The notes under the pieces were generated by a model, which did not search any database, was not told the origin of the DNA, and saw only the letters and a program-made list of their open reading frames with translations. From Tetrahymena elliotti 4EA (taxonomy: Eukaryota; Ciliophora; Oligohymenophorea; Hymenostomatida; Tetrahymenidae), in contig JH720326.1 in the NCBI GenBank assembly GCA_000231825.2, positions 747,574 through 811,573 of the forward strand: 64,000 nt of DNA, written 5' to 3'. Shown here piece by piece: positions 24,144 through 36,503 of the stretch (the first letter of the stretch is position 1; each line of letters opens with the position of its first letter). Both the position numbers and the translations under genes were made by a program.

Positions 24144-27100
24144 TCAAAATTAGTTCAAGTTTACTTAAGTGAGATCTATACGAATTCCCTCACTTGCTCC
24201 ATTACTGAGATGCTATTAGTTGAGGAGTTTTTATATTGAGGAATTTTATTACATATGTTATTGAAATAATTACTATTCTTACTAACTTTTTTTAGCTATT
24301 TATTACTGTTGTAGTTACTATGATAGCTATTCTATTTACTAAAGAGTTAGATTTGGTAAAATATTTTGGATTACTAAAAGTTCATTTTAATTTTCTGGTT
24401 CTTTCTTATCAGCTTAGCATAAAAAGTTATTGCTGCTACCATTACTATTATTATTGTTGCTATTATTGTTATTTGAAAAAAGGTTCATTAATTATTGATT
24501 CTTTAAGTCACCTTAATTAAGCTACTACAAATTAATTTAATTAATACCATTTTGTAATATATTATTTTATTGTTGATTTTGTTATTATTGTTAGAGCTAC
24601 TTTTATATTTAAATATTTAATGAGTTGGTAGGAGAAACAGTATTCATTTAACTGTAGATAGAGAAATTCAAAGGAGGTACTTAGTTTTATTTTTAATGAG
24701 ATGGGGAGTAGATTGCCTAAAACTGTTTATTTTAATTTTGTTGGCTATTTTAATTAAACAAAAAAAATTTTTAATTATAAAAAAATATTTCTAATTTGCT
24801 ATTTACTTTGTCAAGAAATCGAGCTACTAAAAAGAGAGTTGATGGTTACTGAATTAACTCTAACTAATAGGTATATGTGGAGTTATACTTATATCATTTA
24901 ATGATCCTAGGTTGTTAAGACTGGCCATATTTATTGTATTTATATTGTTTTGTAATTATGGACTGTGAGTTAAATTTAAATTTATTGTGGCATTTTAAGG
25001 CTTTGAGTTTCCATTTACGGTTGTTTTTTATGGTGACTATTTTTAATCTTCTTCTAATTAGAATGCACTGCTAGGAGAAATAGGTAGCTTTTAAGGTTTT
25101 ATAATTGAATTTCCATATTCATCTTTACGAAATTTATTGAAACTACTATTTTAGCTTACTTAAAGATTTAACATTTAACGTTTTAGTCTACCTGCTTCAG
25201 TGTTGCTATCAGAATCTTAATCATCATTAGCACGTAATAAATTATTTTATGAAATAATTGGTGAGTCAGCATAATGATCATGATTATCTTATTCTACTTC
25301 TTGTTTGGAAATGATTTTTTATTAATTTTCAGCACTTTTATCATTTTTCTCACAAGCAATTTATTGATCTTCTTCTTCCTCTTCTTCAATTTTGGGATTC
25401 ATAAATATTTTCTGAGCTTTCTTTTCTGTTAATAATTTGTTTAAAATTAGATTAAAAATTTTATTAAGATAACAGTAAAATTACAATTTGATTTGTCACT
25501 ATTTTTTAAATCTTATTATTCATGCTCTTCATTCTCTGAGATACGAATCTTTTAAAACTTTTCAAAATCAGAGAATAAGGTTGGCTTATCTGACCTTTTA
25601 TTTCTATTAGATTGAGGTGTATTTCCACAACTATAACTAGGATTTAAAGCAGATAATCCTGGAATTAAATTTTTTTATTGAGGGGTGTATTCTCCTCCAG
25701 CATTTTAATTGAGTTAGTGTAACTATAAACGAGCTGTAGGTGATAAACCAGATATTTAATTAGTAAAGAGTGTAGTAGGATTAGCTAATGAAATAAATGG
25801 GGTATTTTGAGCTCCAAGTAATCCATTTGTTTAGGCTTATGCTAGAGCTGTATTAAGTTAGCCACCGTTTTAAGGTTGATTACCAGTGCTATATATGTTT
25901 ATTGCATCTGAAAAGCTTGCTGCTACTGATGCACCATTCAATGATCGATCTAATTTTAATAAAAGAGTTGAATGAATTACATTGAAAAAAAAAGATTTAA
26001 TCTATAAATTTACTAGAATTGACTTAATTAAGGAATTGCTGATTAATTTGGTTGGTATTAGGAACAACTTATTTAATGAATTAAGGAGATTGTACTAGAT
26101 TTGTATGATTCTGCATAGCTTAATTTTGAAGACTTTACATCAAAGTAGCTAAATTAGGAGTATTAGGTCCTCCTGGTAAACTAGTTAATTATGGAAGAGA
26201 AGGATTTCCTGTTTATGATTATTATTGCTATTAAGCAGCAGTAATTTATGCTTGTTGTTAAAGTATTTATTATTAGATCAACTAATTTTTGAGTAAATTA
26301 TGATTCAAAGGGCTCATAGCTGCATTTAAATTTAAATTTTACAACTACTATTACAATGCTTAATTTTATTGCTATATTTATTGCTCAGTTAAACCTCCTT
26401 AATTTGCCTGAGGTGTAGTAGGTTACTATTAAAACTATTAATATACTTACTAAGCTTATGAAAAAGAATTAAAGCCATTTGTAAAATTCAATTATGTAGG
26501 TATTTCTTCTTCTTTAGTTTTCACACCACCTATTTGCTACTATTAAACCTATTAAAATATAATTTAGTTTTGAAAAAAATATAACAAATTAATGAATTTA
26601 AAATAATACCTTTTATGCCATTAAACGTTAAGGGGAATGATCTGGAGATGAGTAAGGGGTATTAGAAGAATGATGGGCATTTAGCATCTAAAAATTCAAT
26701 TGTTATTGTTAAGGAGGGGTTAAAAAGGCAGCAGCTGAAATTTATGAGTAATTTTACTGAGGATTAAAATATAATTAGAAAAGAGCAGGATTGGTTGCAT
26801 TTATTTGGTTGTTTTCTTACTATTACTATAAATTTTTCATAGCTATCTTTTATTTAAGCTTTTCAAGAATCTATGTCAAGATTTCTTTGTCAATGTGTTC
26901 AGTTAAAGATTCAGCGCTTTTTACATCTTGACCATTTTTAATCCTTTCTTTTCTTTCCTTTTTCATTAGACTTTTGAATCTATTCTTGACAGCATTTTCT
27001 GTTCTCTTACTAAGTCTCTTGGCTAAGCTGGACCATTGAGTACCTTTAAGATAGAAAAAAAATAATTAAATAAACACAAGCATAAATAGATAGATTGATT

Positions 27101-29986
27101 AAAGAACAAGTAAAAAAAATCAGCATGTAAGATAAAAGTAGTGTAATGTGAAATGAATGGTGAATAAGATTTGTTTGGATTTAATTTTCAAATTAAAAAT
27201 TGATGGAAAACTTGAACATAATTGGAAGATGTTTAATTCCTACTTAATTAAAATAATGCTATCTTTAATAAATAACTACTTTGTATTTTTTTCTTATTTT
27301 TTCATTCTTGTATTCTTTGCTTACACTGTCAATTTCAATTGGTTGAATCAAAAAAATAAATTATGATAAAAAAATCAAATAAATAAAAAATTACTCCCGA
27401 TTTCTAAGGCGATGCTTAATAATTTGTAGTCTTCTTCATCAGACCAATTACCTCTAATTATATAAAATAAATAAATAATTGATTAAATGCACATTCCACT
27501 ATTAAGATTTAATTGTTTTAAAAAAGAAGAAATCTTTAAAACCTTGTAATCAACTTTTTTTTATTTTAAATTTGAATTTTGTAGAAAAATAATTTATTTA
27601 TTTGAATTTGAAATGATAAATTTATTACCTATTCATATCTGGATCTAAATAATTATTCCATCTTTCTCTGCATTGCTTTCCTCTTCTGAATATTTTTGTT
27701 TTATTTTCTAATACTTTGCTAATGTCACTCCATTTATTCTATTTATCTTGCTTTTTAAAATCCAAATATATTTGAGTAAGTAGATCATCTTCTTCTTTGG
27801 TCCATGGTATTTATGACAAATTAATTTATTTCATTTAAAGCCATTTATGCTTAAATGTGATTCCATCTTTGAAAGGAATCATCTTAGCTAAAACTTCAAA
27901 GCAGTCATCTTCCTATATTATTAAAATAAATCAAAATTTACAATTACATTTTTATAATCAACAAGAAGATTTTTTATAAGATAAATGCACTTATCACCAT
28001 ATTAAATTATCATTATATCTCATTCGTTAAATTGATTAAGAGCAATGTAAACTTTACTCAATACTAAAATTTGAAAAAATCCAATTTTAAAACTAAGTAA
28101 TTATTTTCTTATAAATTCTTAGTCGAATAATGAAGTCGATTTAAGATATTAAATAATCTTGGAACAAACTTTACTATATTGCTATTAATTATTCTAATCA
28201 TTATTAATTTCTTCTAATACTTACTGTTCTTTTATAAAAACTAAACACAGTAAATTTTTACTAGTTACACCTTAAAGAATATTTGGCTAGGTATCTTTAT
28301 AACAATTATTTGCTTACATTTTGTTCAAAAGAAAAATTTACTGTTCAACTTTTCCTATTATTACAAATATCTTGTTAATTATCTTTATATAATTTGATCA
28401 GTTCGAACAATTAAAAATATACTTGATTCAAAACTTCTTTAAATAATAAATTTATTGAAAAATAAGTGCCAGAAAATATCTATATTCATAAAGTCAGTCT
28501 ATCTATCTATCTATATAAATTTATATCAACTTTATCATTTGTATACTTATACACAGATCAGAATTTTTAATTCAGTATCAAATTTATTCCAATTTACTGA
28601 ATAATCTCAAAAAAAAAAAATAAGGAAGTGTAATTTTTGCGTAAAGCAGAAAAAATAATTGTTGTTTAGCTATTGTTATTCAATCGAAAGCTTAATTATT
28701 ATCTTCATATTACACACTGGGAATTGGCTATTTATTCAATTTTACTCTTGCTATTTCTCTAAAATTCAATCTAATTTTGCTAAAAATCTAGTAAAAATTC
28801 TTTTTTAACCTAAAGTTTAAGCTTAACTATGACATTTTCTATTTACTTTTACTTATTTGTTTTTGCTTTTCATATATTTTTGAACAACTAAATCTGTAAT
28901 AAAACACTTGAGCCTTATAAATGGTTTAAATGAATGAAGTACAGATCAGATCAATAAGATGAGTGAGTGCATTAATATAAAATAGAATATTACTATTTCT
29001 TCTATATCTTTAGAGTAGAAATCAACATATTTGATAACAAGCCATATCATAATATTAACTTCGTCTTCTGACCAGTTCTTCCTAGGAGATTTGGATGACA
29101 ACAACCTTTCAAATAATGAATGAATAAATAAATAAATACTTTAGAAAAGGATATTTGCGTTTTCAATCTTTTAAATATTATTATTGCTATATATTGCTCA
29201 GAAAAATTTATTTTAATATTTTCTTGTTATATGCAAGTACTTTAATACGAGTAAGCTAGGTAAGCTGAAGAAAAAATAAAAAAATTTTTCGAAATAAAAT
29301 CTGTAATATTGTTAGAATTTGCATATTTTAAGGTAAAGTATGTATAAAGAATGAAATTTTACTTGTTTTGTACCCTTTCCCATGTTAACTTTATTTCATC
29401 GTAAGTTATTTGCTTTAACTTTGTCTTGAATTTGAACTAATCTTTAAAAGAGTCTAAATCAACCACTTCATTGACTCTTTCCTTCAATTCAACAGCAAAT
29501 TCATCAAAAACCTTTTTTGCCTACTCTGTAATTTGCTTACGTTCTAATATGAAATTTCATAAACAATTAATAAGTATTGTAATAGCATTTATTAAGTAAA
29601 TTATATATATTGGCAAATAATTTATATATCTATCTATCTATCTATAAATCTAAAGAACTGATTGGTCAGTATATTAGTTTATGCTTGAATGCTTGACAAT
29701 TCAAAATTTCCTAAGCAATAGAGACTATTAATTTGACAGTACTTTCTTTATTTATTTATCATTTAAAAACCAAAAAACAAAGAAGAAAATTAATTGAAAA
29801 GAAGAACCACAAAAAAGCATCAGAAAAGACTAATTAATAATTCCAAAGATAAATAGATAGATAGATATATATATAGATAGATATTGCTTGTTTTATGAAA
29901 TACGTACCTTCGATTTCTTCATCAATAATTTCATTGCTATCTGGATGATTTTGGCTGACAGAGTTTTAGCTTTATATTTAATCCAT
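24144..29986 (-). CDS. MYB-domain protein with long Q/N-rich tail
   Basis: Ten exons in gene order: 29908-29986, 29363-29543, 28994-29105, 27629-27912, 27395-27453, 26610-27043, 26014-26548, 25485-25949, 24807-25425, 24144-24744; 3,369 nt, 1,122 residues, all phases consistent. An acidic N terminus leads to a weak first repeat (~98-120, NWSEDEVNIMIWLV). Two canonical repeats follow: R2 at ~158-218 (PWTKEEDDLL, RGKQCRERWNNYLDP) and R3 at ~218-267 (RGNWSDEEDYKLL, WSSLAKRLSKRTENAVKNRF). This is the arrangement of animal c-MYB and 3R-MYB DNA-binding regions. The remaining ~850 residues are Gln/Asn/Ser-rich and low-complexity, as in activation domains, with many TAA/TAG codons serving as Gln. Nuclear transcription factor; targets unknown. 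Three introns exceed 450 bp, and two of the first three carry tetranucleotide repeats. Confidence 0.9.
28498..28516. repeat. TCTA microsatellite in MYB intron
   Basis: About 4-5 units of TCTA inside the third MYB intron. Confidence 0.8.
29628..29646. repeat. TCTA microsatellite in MYB intron
   Basis: About 4-5 units of TCTA inside the first MYB intron. Confidence 0.8.
29852..29883. repeat. ATAG/TA microsatellite in MYB intron
   Basis: ATAG units, a short TA run, then ATAG units again, near the donor end of the first MYB intron. Confidence 0.8.
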
Positions 29987-31508
29987 TTTAATGACCTCCT
30001 TCAACCTATTCTATAAATTTTACTTATCAAACGTCAACACAAAATTAGTATTTCGGTGACTTTTTTTAATATTTTGATTTGAACTAAATTATTTTAAGAT
30101 CCAAATTCAATCTTAATTCTTTTAGCTAGCTTTTTATCGTCCCTGTTAAATGCAAAATTTAAAAGAAAACTGATATATACTTCTTTGCTTGCTTAATTCA
30201 GTGGTTCTTCTTGCTTTCCTAAACTTACTTTGCTTTTAGCTTTAAAAAATAGAATTTCAGTTTTTTCTTTATCTATTGATGATTTTTTGATTGTTTATTT
30301 TTATGCGCTTTTATTTAATATTGTTCAATCTTATTCTGATTTATTTCTTTGCTTTTTTGTTTGATTTTTTTTGCTTGATAACTTATTTAATATCTCTATT
30401 AATCAATTTATTTATGATATATCGATCAATTTAATTTTTTGATTAATACTTCGCTTTCAATCATCAGCGCACTTATTAAGTAAATCAATCAATCTATCAA
30501 ACAAATCATCCTTTCCACTTACTTACTAGCTTGATTAATTTTTAATAACTATTTGCTTTTAAGCTCACCCGATACAAAATATATAGCTTCTCTACACCAA
30601 TATATTTTAGAGATACTAGCAAAATTTATCATTTTCTTTAACACAGGTTAATTTTCTCTTTTGAATGAGTTCAACATTTTCATATTTATCTTAAAAAATT
30701 ATGACTAAATTGCAAAAAGAAGCATCAACACTATTTTACATTTTCAACATTGAATAGATTTTTATTGACCACTTCTTATATGGTAATATTTTTGTTTATT
30801 ATTTTCTGCTTTAAAGAGAAGCTAATTCCAATTATTTTACAATTTTTTTTTACTGTATGCCAACAAAAAATAAAATTAATTAGTTAAACTTTTTCGTATT
30901 TAATTGATTTAAAAATGAAATGTCTTCTTGAATTACCATTTAATTTTGAATGATTTAGATTTTAAACAATGCTGATGTAAGAATATTATAGAAAAATATT
31001 AAAAGTTTTATTATTTTGTATTTTTTAGAATGTATTCTGTTCTATTCTAACTTTTAGTGATAACGTTTAGAAACAAAAACCATGCAATGAATAACAAAAA
31101 GATGCAAAAGATAAACAGGATTTTTTGTTATTTGAAGAAAATCAAAAACAGAATTAAAATAAGTGAGAGTAAAGACCAAAAAATAATTAAATAATAATAC
31201 AAACAATATCAATTAATCTGAATTTAGATTTTATATAAATTTCATTGAATTTCCTCACAAAATATTAAAAAGAGACTGGCTTTGATTTTAGATAAGAAAA
31301 TTATTATAAAAATAGCTGGTTAAGAATGAAAATAAACCCAAGTTACTACATTTAATCATATCTTCAAAGTAATTCAAATTTTAGGTTAAATATTATATTT
31401 TTAATAAGTAAATATTGTTCACTCATATTCTTAGTATTTATCTCAACTAAATATTTAAAGGATATTCATTATTCTTTCATAAATACATTAATCTTCTCTA
31501 CCATTTAA
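29987..31508. other. Upstream region of the MYB gene
   Basis: AT-rich sequence with a few slightly GC-richer patches near 30.2 kb that may belong to the MYB 5' leader. No further coding exon could be fixed. Confidence 0.4.
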
Positions 31509-32330
31509 TCAGTTTTAATCAATTACGCAAAATTAATAATCACCTTCAGCCAATTTTGTAGTGCATTAAAGATCATATTTTCTAATTAGGTATCTAATAT
31601 CTTTCTACTTAAAAAATTTTTCAAAAATATTCCTTTGAACTGAATTATTTTCTTTCAAAATAAAAAATACAATTTGTATTCCTCTTTGATCAAAATTTTG
31701 AGGAAGATAGTCATTTTTCTGTATTTTATAGCTCTTAAATAATTACTTTGTTCTTAAATACTTTTTTCTATGATTTTAATGCATTTGATCTTAAAGTTCA
31801 GTGAAAATTTCATAAAATAACTGATTAATTTGTGGGTAATTATATTTTTAAGGAGTTCATTTCCAGTATAATCTAAAATTGTAAATAATAGTTGCGAGAT
31901 AAGTGCTAATAAATACAGCTAGTAAGCAAAATTTAGTTGACCATTGATTTTCTCCTAAAAAACTAAAAAAATTTATCATTAAATCAAATAAATTTTGCTT
32001 ACAATCTATTTCTTATTTTAAAGTACATTTTAAAATTGCTCTTACATGTATTTTTTTAATTTAAGGAACAAAGTATAGAAAATCAGTACTTTTCTAATTA
32101 TCATATAAACATCTTAAATTGTCCCTTTTATTCTATCTGTAATCTCAACTTAAATTCTTTTTAAAGTAAATGGAAAAGTATCCCAAATAAATATTTCAAA
32201 AATAATAATTTGACCCTTCTCAATAAAAAATAAATATTTTGGGGTTATTAAATTTTATAAACATACAAATTTAATTAATGAGTGTTGGAAATATTTTTTT
32301 AATTTTATTTTTGGGTCTCATATTTTAAAA
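31509..32330 (-). pseudogene. Transmembrane-protein remnant with in-frame TGA
   Basis: Reading from ~32330 leftward, coding-like sequence includes TFPFTLKRIQVEITDRIKGT and a hydrophobic stretch (KVLIFYTLFLKLKK). After a probable short intron (~32050) comes a membrane-like segment (KFCLLAVFISTYLATIIYNF). About 115 codons follow with good ciliate codon choice (YNYPQINQLFYEIFTELQ, then IFEKFFKQKDIRYLIRKYDL), ending at TGA 31511-31509. Between the membrane segment and this tail, in the same frame, lies a TGA at 31859-31857 (context LYWK-TGA-TPQKYN), which in this code is a stop. No start codon or 5' exons were found. A nonsense-mutated pseudogene is the simplest reading; selenocysteine decoding or an unseen intron are alternatives. 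The family is not recognised. Confidence 0.45.
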
Positions 32331-33032
32331 GTTTTCTAAACTTATTCATGGCATTTGTACTTGATAATAGCACATTTAAAATAAATCTTAAAATATTTAT
32401 TTTAAAAATTTTTTAAGAGAAAAGAAAAATAAGCCAAATGAAAAAAGTAACTTAAGAATTTAATGAAAAAAATTCAACAATTTAAAAACATTTTGATCAT
32501 TTTCATCTAAAATAAATATTTTCATTATTTTATTTATTATTGAGAAAGAAATAAAAATAATTTAATAAAAAGAAATATGTTTTTTTAATTATTTTTGTTT
32601 TTAAATACAAATTAAAAATAATCTTTAACATGAAGTGGTAATTTAAAATCAATATTAAATTAAATGAAAAACTAACATTATAATTTAGTGATAAAAATTA
32701 ACAAATAAAAAACATTTTGATAATTTTCATTCAATATAAATTTTGAAATGATTTTTGAAAAATAAAGAAACAAAAAATAATTTTAAATTAAAACATTCAT
32801 TTCAAATTTGATTTTTGAGTGTATTTTGTTTTAACCTTTTCCGATAACATGTTAATAATAAATCTTTAAAATGAAGTAATAAGCTAAAATAAATATTAAA
32901 ACAAATGGAAAGACCAAGAAAATAATTTTACAAAATTAAACAAATAAAAATATTCTCTTTAGAATAAATATTGAAATTATTTTATAATTTATAAAAACGC
33001 AAATAAATTAATTATAAAATTAGATATATTTT
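32331..33032. other. Very AT-rich spacer
   Basis: Near-pure A/T; nothing supported. Confidence 0.5.
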
Positions 33033-33995
33033 TCAAATTTTATTTTTTGGATATATCATGCTTAATGCTTTTCTGATAACCTGTTCATCGTATTACTCAA
33101 CTAATCCAGTTTTTTCCATTAAAAACATTGCTCTGATACGGGTATTAGCAATAAAAGGCTCAAATGTATGGATAGTAATTTCAATATCACTACCTGAGTT
33201 GAATAGCTATTAAGTGTATTAAATAAAATACTTGCTATCTTGACTAAATGCGAATTATGTATTTTGCTAACTACTGCTATCATATGGAATTGAATGACTG
33301 CACTTAAACTTTCCGAGTGAAATTATATCAAGAGTGCTTTAGTTTTCATCTATTTTTTAAATTACAGCAAAATTCTTCTCAGTATCAATATGATAAACGT
33401 CTGCTAAAAGCCAAGTAGAATCATTATCTCCATTATTTTGAGAATAACAGTCAATTAAACCCTTAAACTCTTGTCCATCTTTAATATTTAGAATTTTCAT
33501 TTCAGGCTTGGAGTATGTATTTCCATTTATCCAAAATGCTATTTTATTTGATCCCCAAGAAGTAGCATCTACTGCACATCCTGAAAAAGGCTCTTTGAAG
33601 CTCAAAGATAAACAACCTTTTTCTTTATTTAAGACATTCCAAACCAAAAATGACATTTAAGTATTTTCAACAAGATTAGGCCAAAGGATGAGACTATCTT
33701 TTTTGTTGAGAGGCTTGATTAAGCAAAGTTGCTATGAAGTGTAAATAAATTAAGAAAAGAATTATGGGAATATCTCTAGCTGGATAACTGTTATGATATA
33801 TTCAAACTAGCTTTTCAAATTAGTACGTTATTCACATAAAATTAATAAACTCTACTAAGGTAGTGATATTAATTAAGTATTCTCCTCTACCATTAATTAT
33901 AATTTTTGCTGATTTTATTAAGGAGCAGTGTTGTTTACGCTTCCACTACCTGATGGCTTTTACTCATTTCTTGCCGTTATTGTGGGTAAATCCAT
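33033..33995 (-). CDS. Hypothetical protein, 320 residues
   Basis: Intronless frame from ATG 33995 to TGA 33035-33033. After a Gln/Ser/Asn-rich N terminus (~1-40), the rest is beta-rich looking, with alternating hydrophobic and polar residues and repeated Trp/Phe near turn-like Gly/Asp/Asn, as in SFLVWNVLNKEKGCLSLSF, SWGSNKIAFWINGN and STWLLADVYHIDTEKNFAVI. That pattern would suit a beta-propeller or sandwich fold, but no WD repeat or other signature is clear. The C terminus turns helical and charged (RAMFLMEKTGLVEQYDEQVI). No signal peptide or membrane helix. The codon choice and compact frame support a real gene; function unknown. Confidence 0.75.
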
Positions 33996-35452
33996 ATTGA
34001 TCTTTTAATTTATTTAGTTTGCTTATAGATCTAATATTTTTAGCTTTGAATCCTGTAAATCTATGTATGCTATGTTGTAAGCATTCAATATTGTATGATT
34101 CTTAGATTATGCAGATATTTACCCTTCACACTATTTATTTTTATGTTGTAAATTCCAAACTTAATAGGCTCCTGATGTATAGAGAATCCATACTTTCAAC
34201 TGCTCTAAACATAAAATTTTCTATATTTAAGCACCCTCTAAAAAACTATGAGGAATATCAATCTTTTACTCTTTTGTTCTGTAATGTAGCATCTTTTAAT
34301 TTCTTCTAATCTACTTTTATAATTTCTTCTCCCGCGCTTTTAATAATCTTATTTATAAAATCAATACTTTTTTTAAAATTTACAAATCTTTTTTTTATTA
34401 TTAATGCTCTAAATGTCCATCAGAAATTAGAAATTGAATTATTTTTACAATTTTAAATTTTTCAAAAATCCTTTTAAATTTACAAAAAATTCTTTATTAA
34501 AATAATAATCTATGAAAACCTCTAAAATTTATTTGAACATCGTTTATTCTAAGAAAAAATCATAATTCGAAAAAGAAATATTTTACTTTTAATTTTGTAA
34601 TTTCTCAAAAAATAACAAAAAAACATTTGATTTACAAAAGACATTTTTAATGTGCTACCTTTTGGACAAAACCTTTAACTACTTCTCAATCTAAAATTTC
34701 TTCTTTATTTCCATTAAAATTTTTACATTATTTTAATATTTATTTTAGAATAAAAATAAAAACTTGATATCTTAACAGATTAATACAATAATCTATTTTA
34801 TTTTTTTTATAAATATTAGACTTAAAGTAGTCAGAAATAAAAAAATAAATTGTTTCAAACAAGAAAAATTCAAATAAATTATCTCTTAAAGTAAACAAAG
34901 AAAATATTATTTAATAAAAATAGTATTTTGAATTAATAATTTCTAAATTTAATTAATAATACCTTGTTAAAAGAATAAATTAATCACATTAAAATTAATT
35001 TTGCTATTATAAATAGGTATTATTTCTCACACTTGATAATATATGTAAATAATATTAAAAATATAAGTATCCTTAGACTAAAATAAAAAATATTATTTTA
35101 AATTTATGATAAATAAGATAAACATTTTAATAGCTTTAAATATCTTTTATTTTTTATTCCTCAAACAAAATTAAGAATTTTCAATTAAAACCAAATGATG
35201 AAATTTTGATTTTACATTTATCTTAAATATAAAAAATAAAATATCTGCAAATTAAAAAATATCACTAACTTCAAAAATTTGAAGAAAGAAAATTCTAAAA
35301 CTTCAAAACTAGAATAACCTAACACAAAAAAGAAACAATGTTAGATAGAGTACATATCACTAATCTAATATTTCAGATTTAAAAATTTTTAAATAGATTA
35401 TCACTTAAATAATGAATTAATTAAATGACACATTAAAAATTTTGATGTAAAA
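33996..35452. other. AT-rich spacer
   Basis: About 1.5 kb; nothing coding-like apart from a small GC-enriched patch near 34.0-34.3 kb just upstream of the 320-residue gene, probably its 5' leader. Confidence 0.45.
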
Positions 35453-36503
35453 TCATATGTCTAAAAAAAATATTTTCTAAATTTATTTGATATCAGTTTT
35501 TATTGAAGGCAATAAATTTTTATTTCTATTAAAATTTTAACAATTAATATTGCAATATGATATATATTATGTATTTGATAATATTTTTTACAGGGAACTT
35601 AAGTAAGCAATCCTATGGCATCCCTTGCAAAAAGTATTTTAAGACCATACAAAAACTAATTATCTTTTAATCATTTAACTATTCCTTTTGTGTATGCTTA
35701 TATTATTTTTTTTAAGTAATATTGAAAGTATTCTATATAATTCCTTAAAGATATTTTTGCAAACTATTTTATTGCTTTTATTATAGAGTGATAAAATGTT
35801 ATTTGGAAGCTCCTCTATATTCAAACTTACTTTATCATCTTTTTAGTTCTCACTTCTTCTAAGGTATCAATTTTAGATTTAAAAAAATCAATCGAGAAGT
35901 AGCTTAGTTAAAGATGTAATTCTTATGAGAAGTTTAAATATCTACTTTTGTATTTTTTAAAGTTTTTCTTATTTGAATCATTCTACTACAAAGAGAATAT
36001 TCTTCAGTATCAAATAATCTTAAAAGTTGAGAAACCTCATTTCTATGATGATTAGTTGCTTAGGTTTTAATTCTTTATGATGTTGTCATATATACAGCTT
36101 TTAAGTGTTCGATTGATTTCAAAATAGTTTACTAAACAGAAATATTAGCAAATAATAACAAGAAGCTTGAGATTATCTTTATAAAACAAATGAAATTGGT
36201 TCTTCATATTAAAATAATGTACCTAAATAAAACTCTTATCTATTTTCAAATATTCATGAGCAACTATTTTTTTTAGATGAAATCTATTTTTACATTCCCA
36301 AAAATTATTTAAAAATATCCACACTTCTTGATAACTAGACAATTGAATATAAAAATATTCAATTAAAGATTTTTTAATTACTTTTTTTAGCTACTTTATT
36401 AAGAAACTTTCTAAATTAAAAAGTAGATTAGTTATTAATTAAATTAGTATTGATTATCCTATCCAATCTATTCATTTGTCTACAACGAAAAAGAGCAAAT
36501 AAC
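35453..36503 (-). CDS. Orphan multi-exon gene, 3' portion
   Basis: Four exons with mutually consistent phases: 36382-36503, 36223-36326, 35946-36131, 35453-35848, about 269 codons ending at TGA. The sequence is helical and basic: ALFRCRQMNRLDRIINTNLI, WIFLNNFWECKNRFHLKKIV, SIEHLKAVYMTTSQRIKTQA and LLRLFDTEEYSLCSRMI. The spacing of the WxFLxxFWE segment and following helices recalls the linker region of large ciliate PAS/transmembrane sensor proteins, but this is only an impression. No start codon or upstream exons were found, so the 5' part is either missing (a gene relic) or too diverged to see. The last ~70 codons are weaker and may include an unrecognised intron. Confidence 0.4.

Noticed and set aside
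24320..24520. Plus-strand frame rich in Tyr/Cys
   Set aside because: Antisense to the Gln/Asn repeat in the last exon of the MYB gene.
27157..27366. Plus-strand frame of 69 codons
   Set aside because: Lies in a MYB intron, on the opposite strand, with spacer-like composition.
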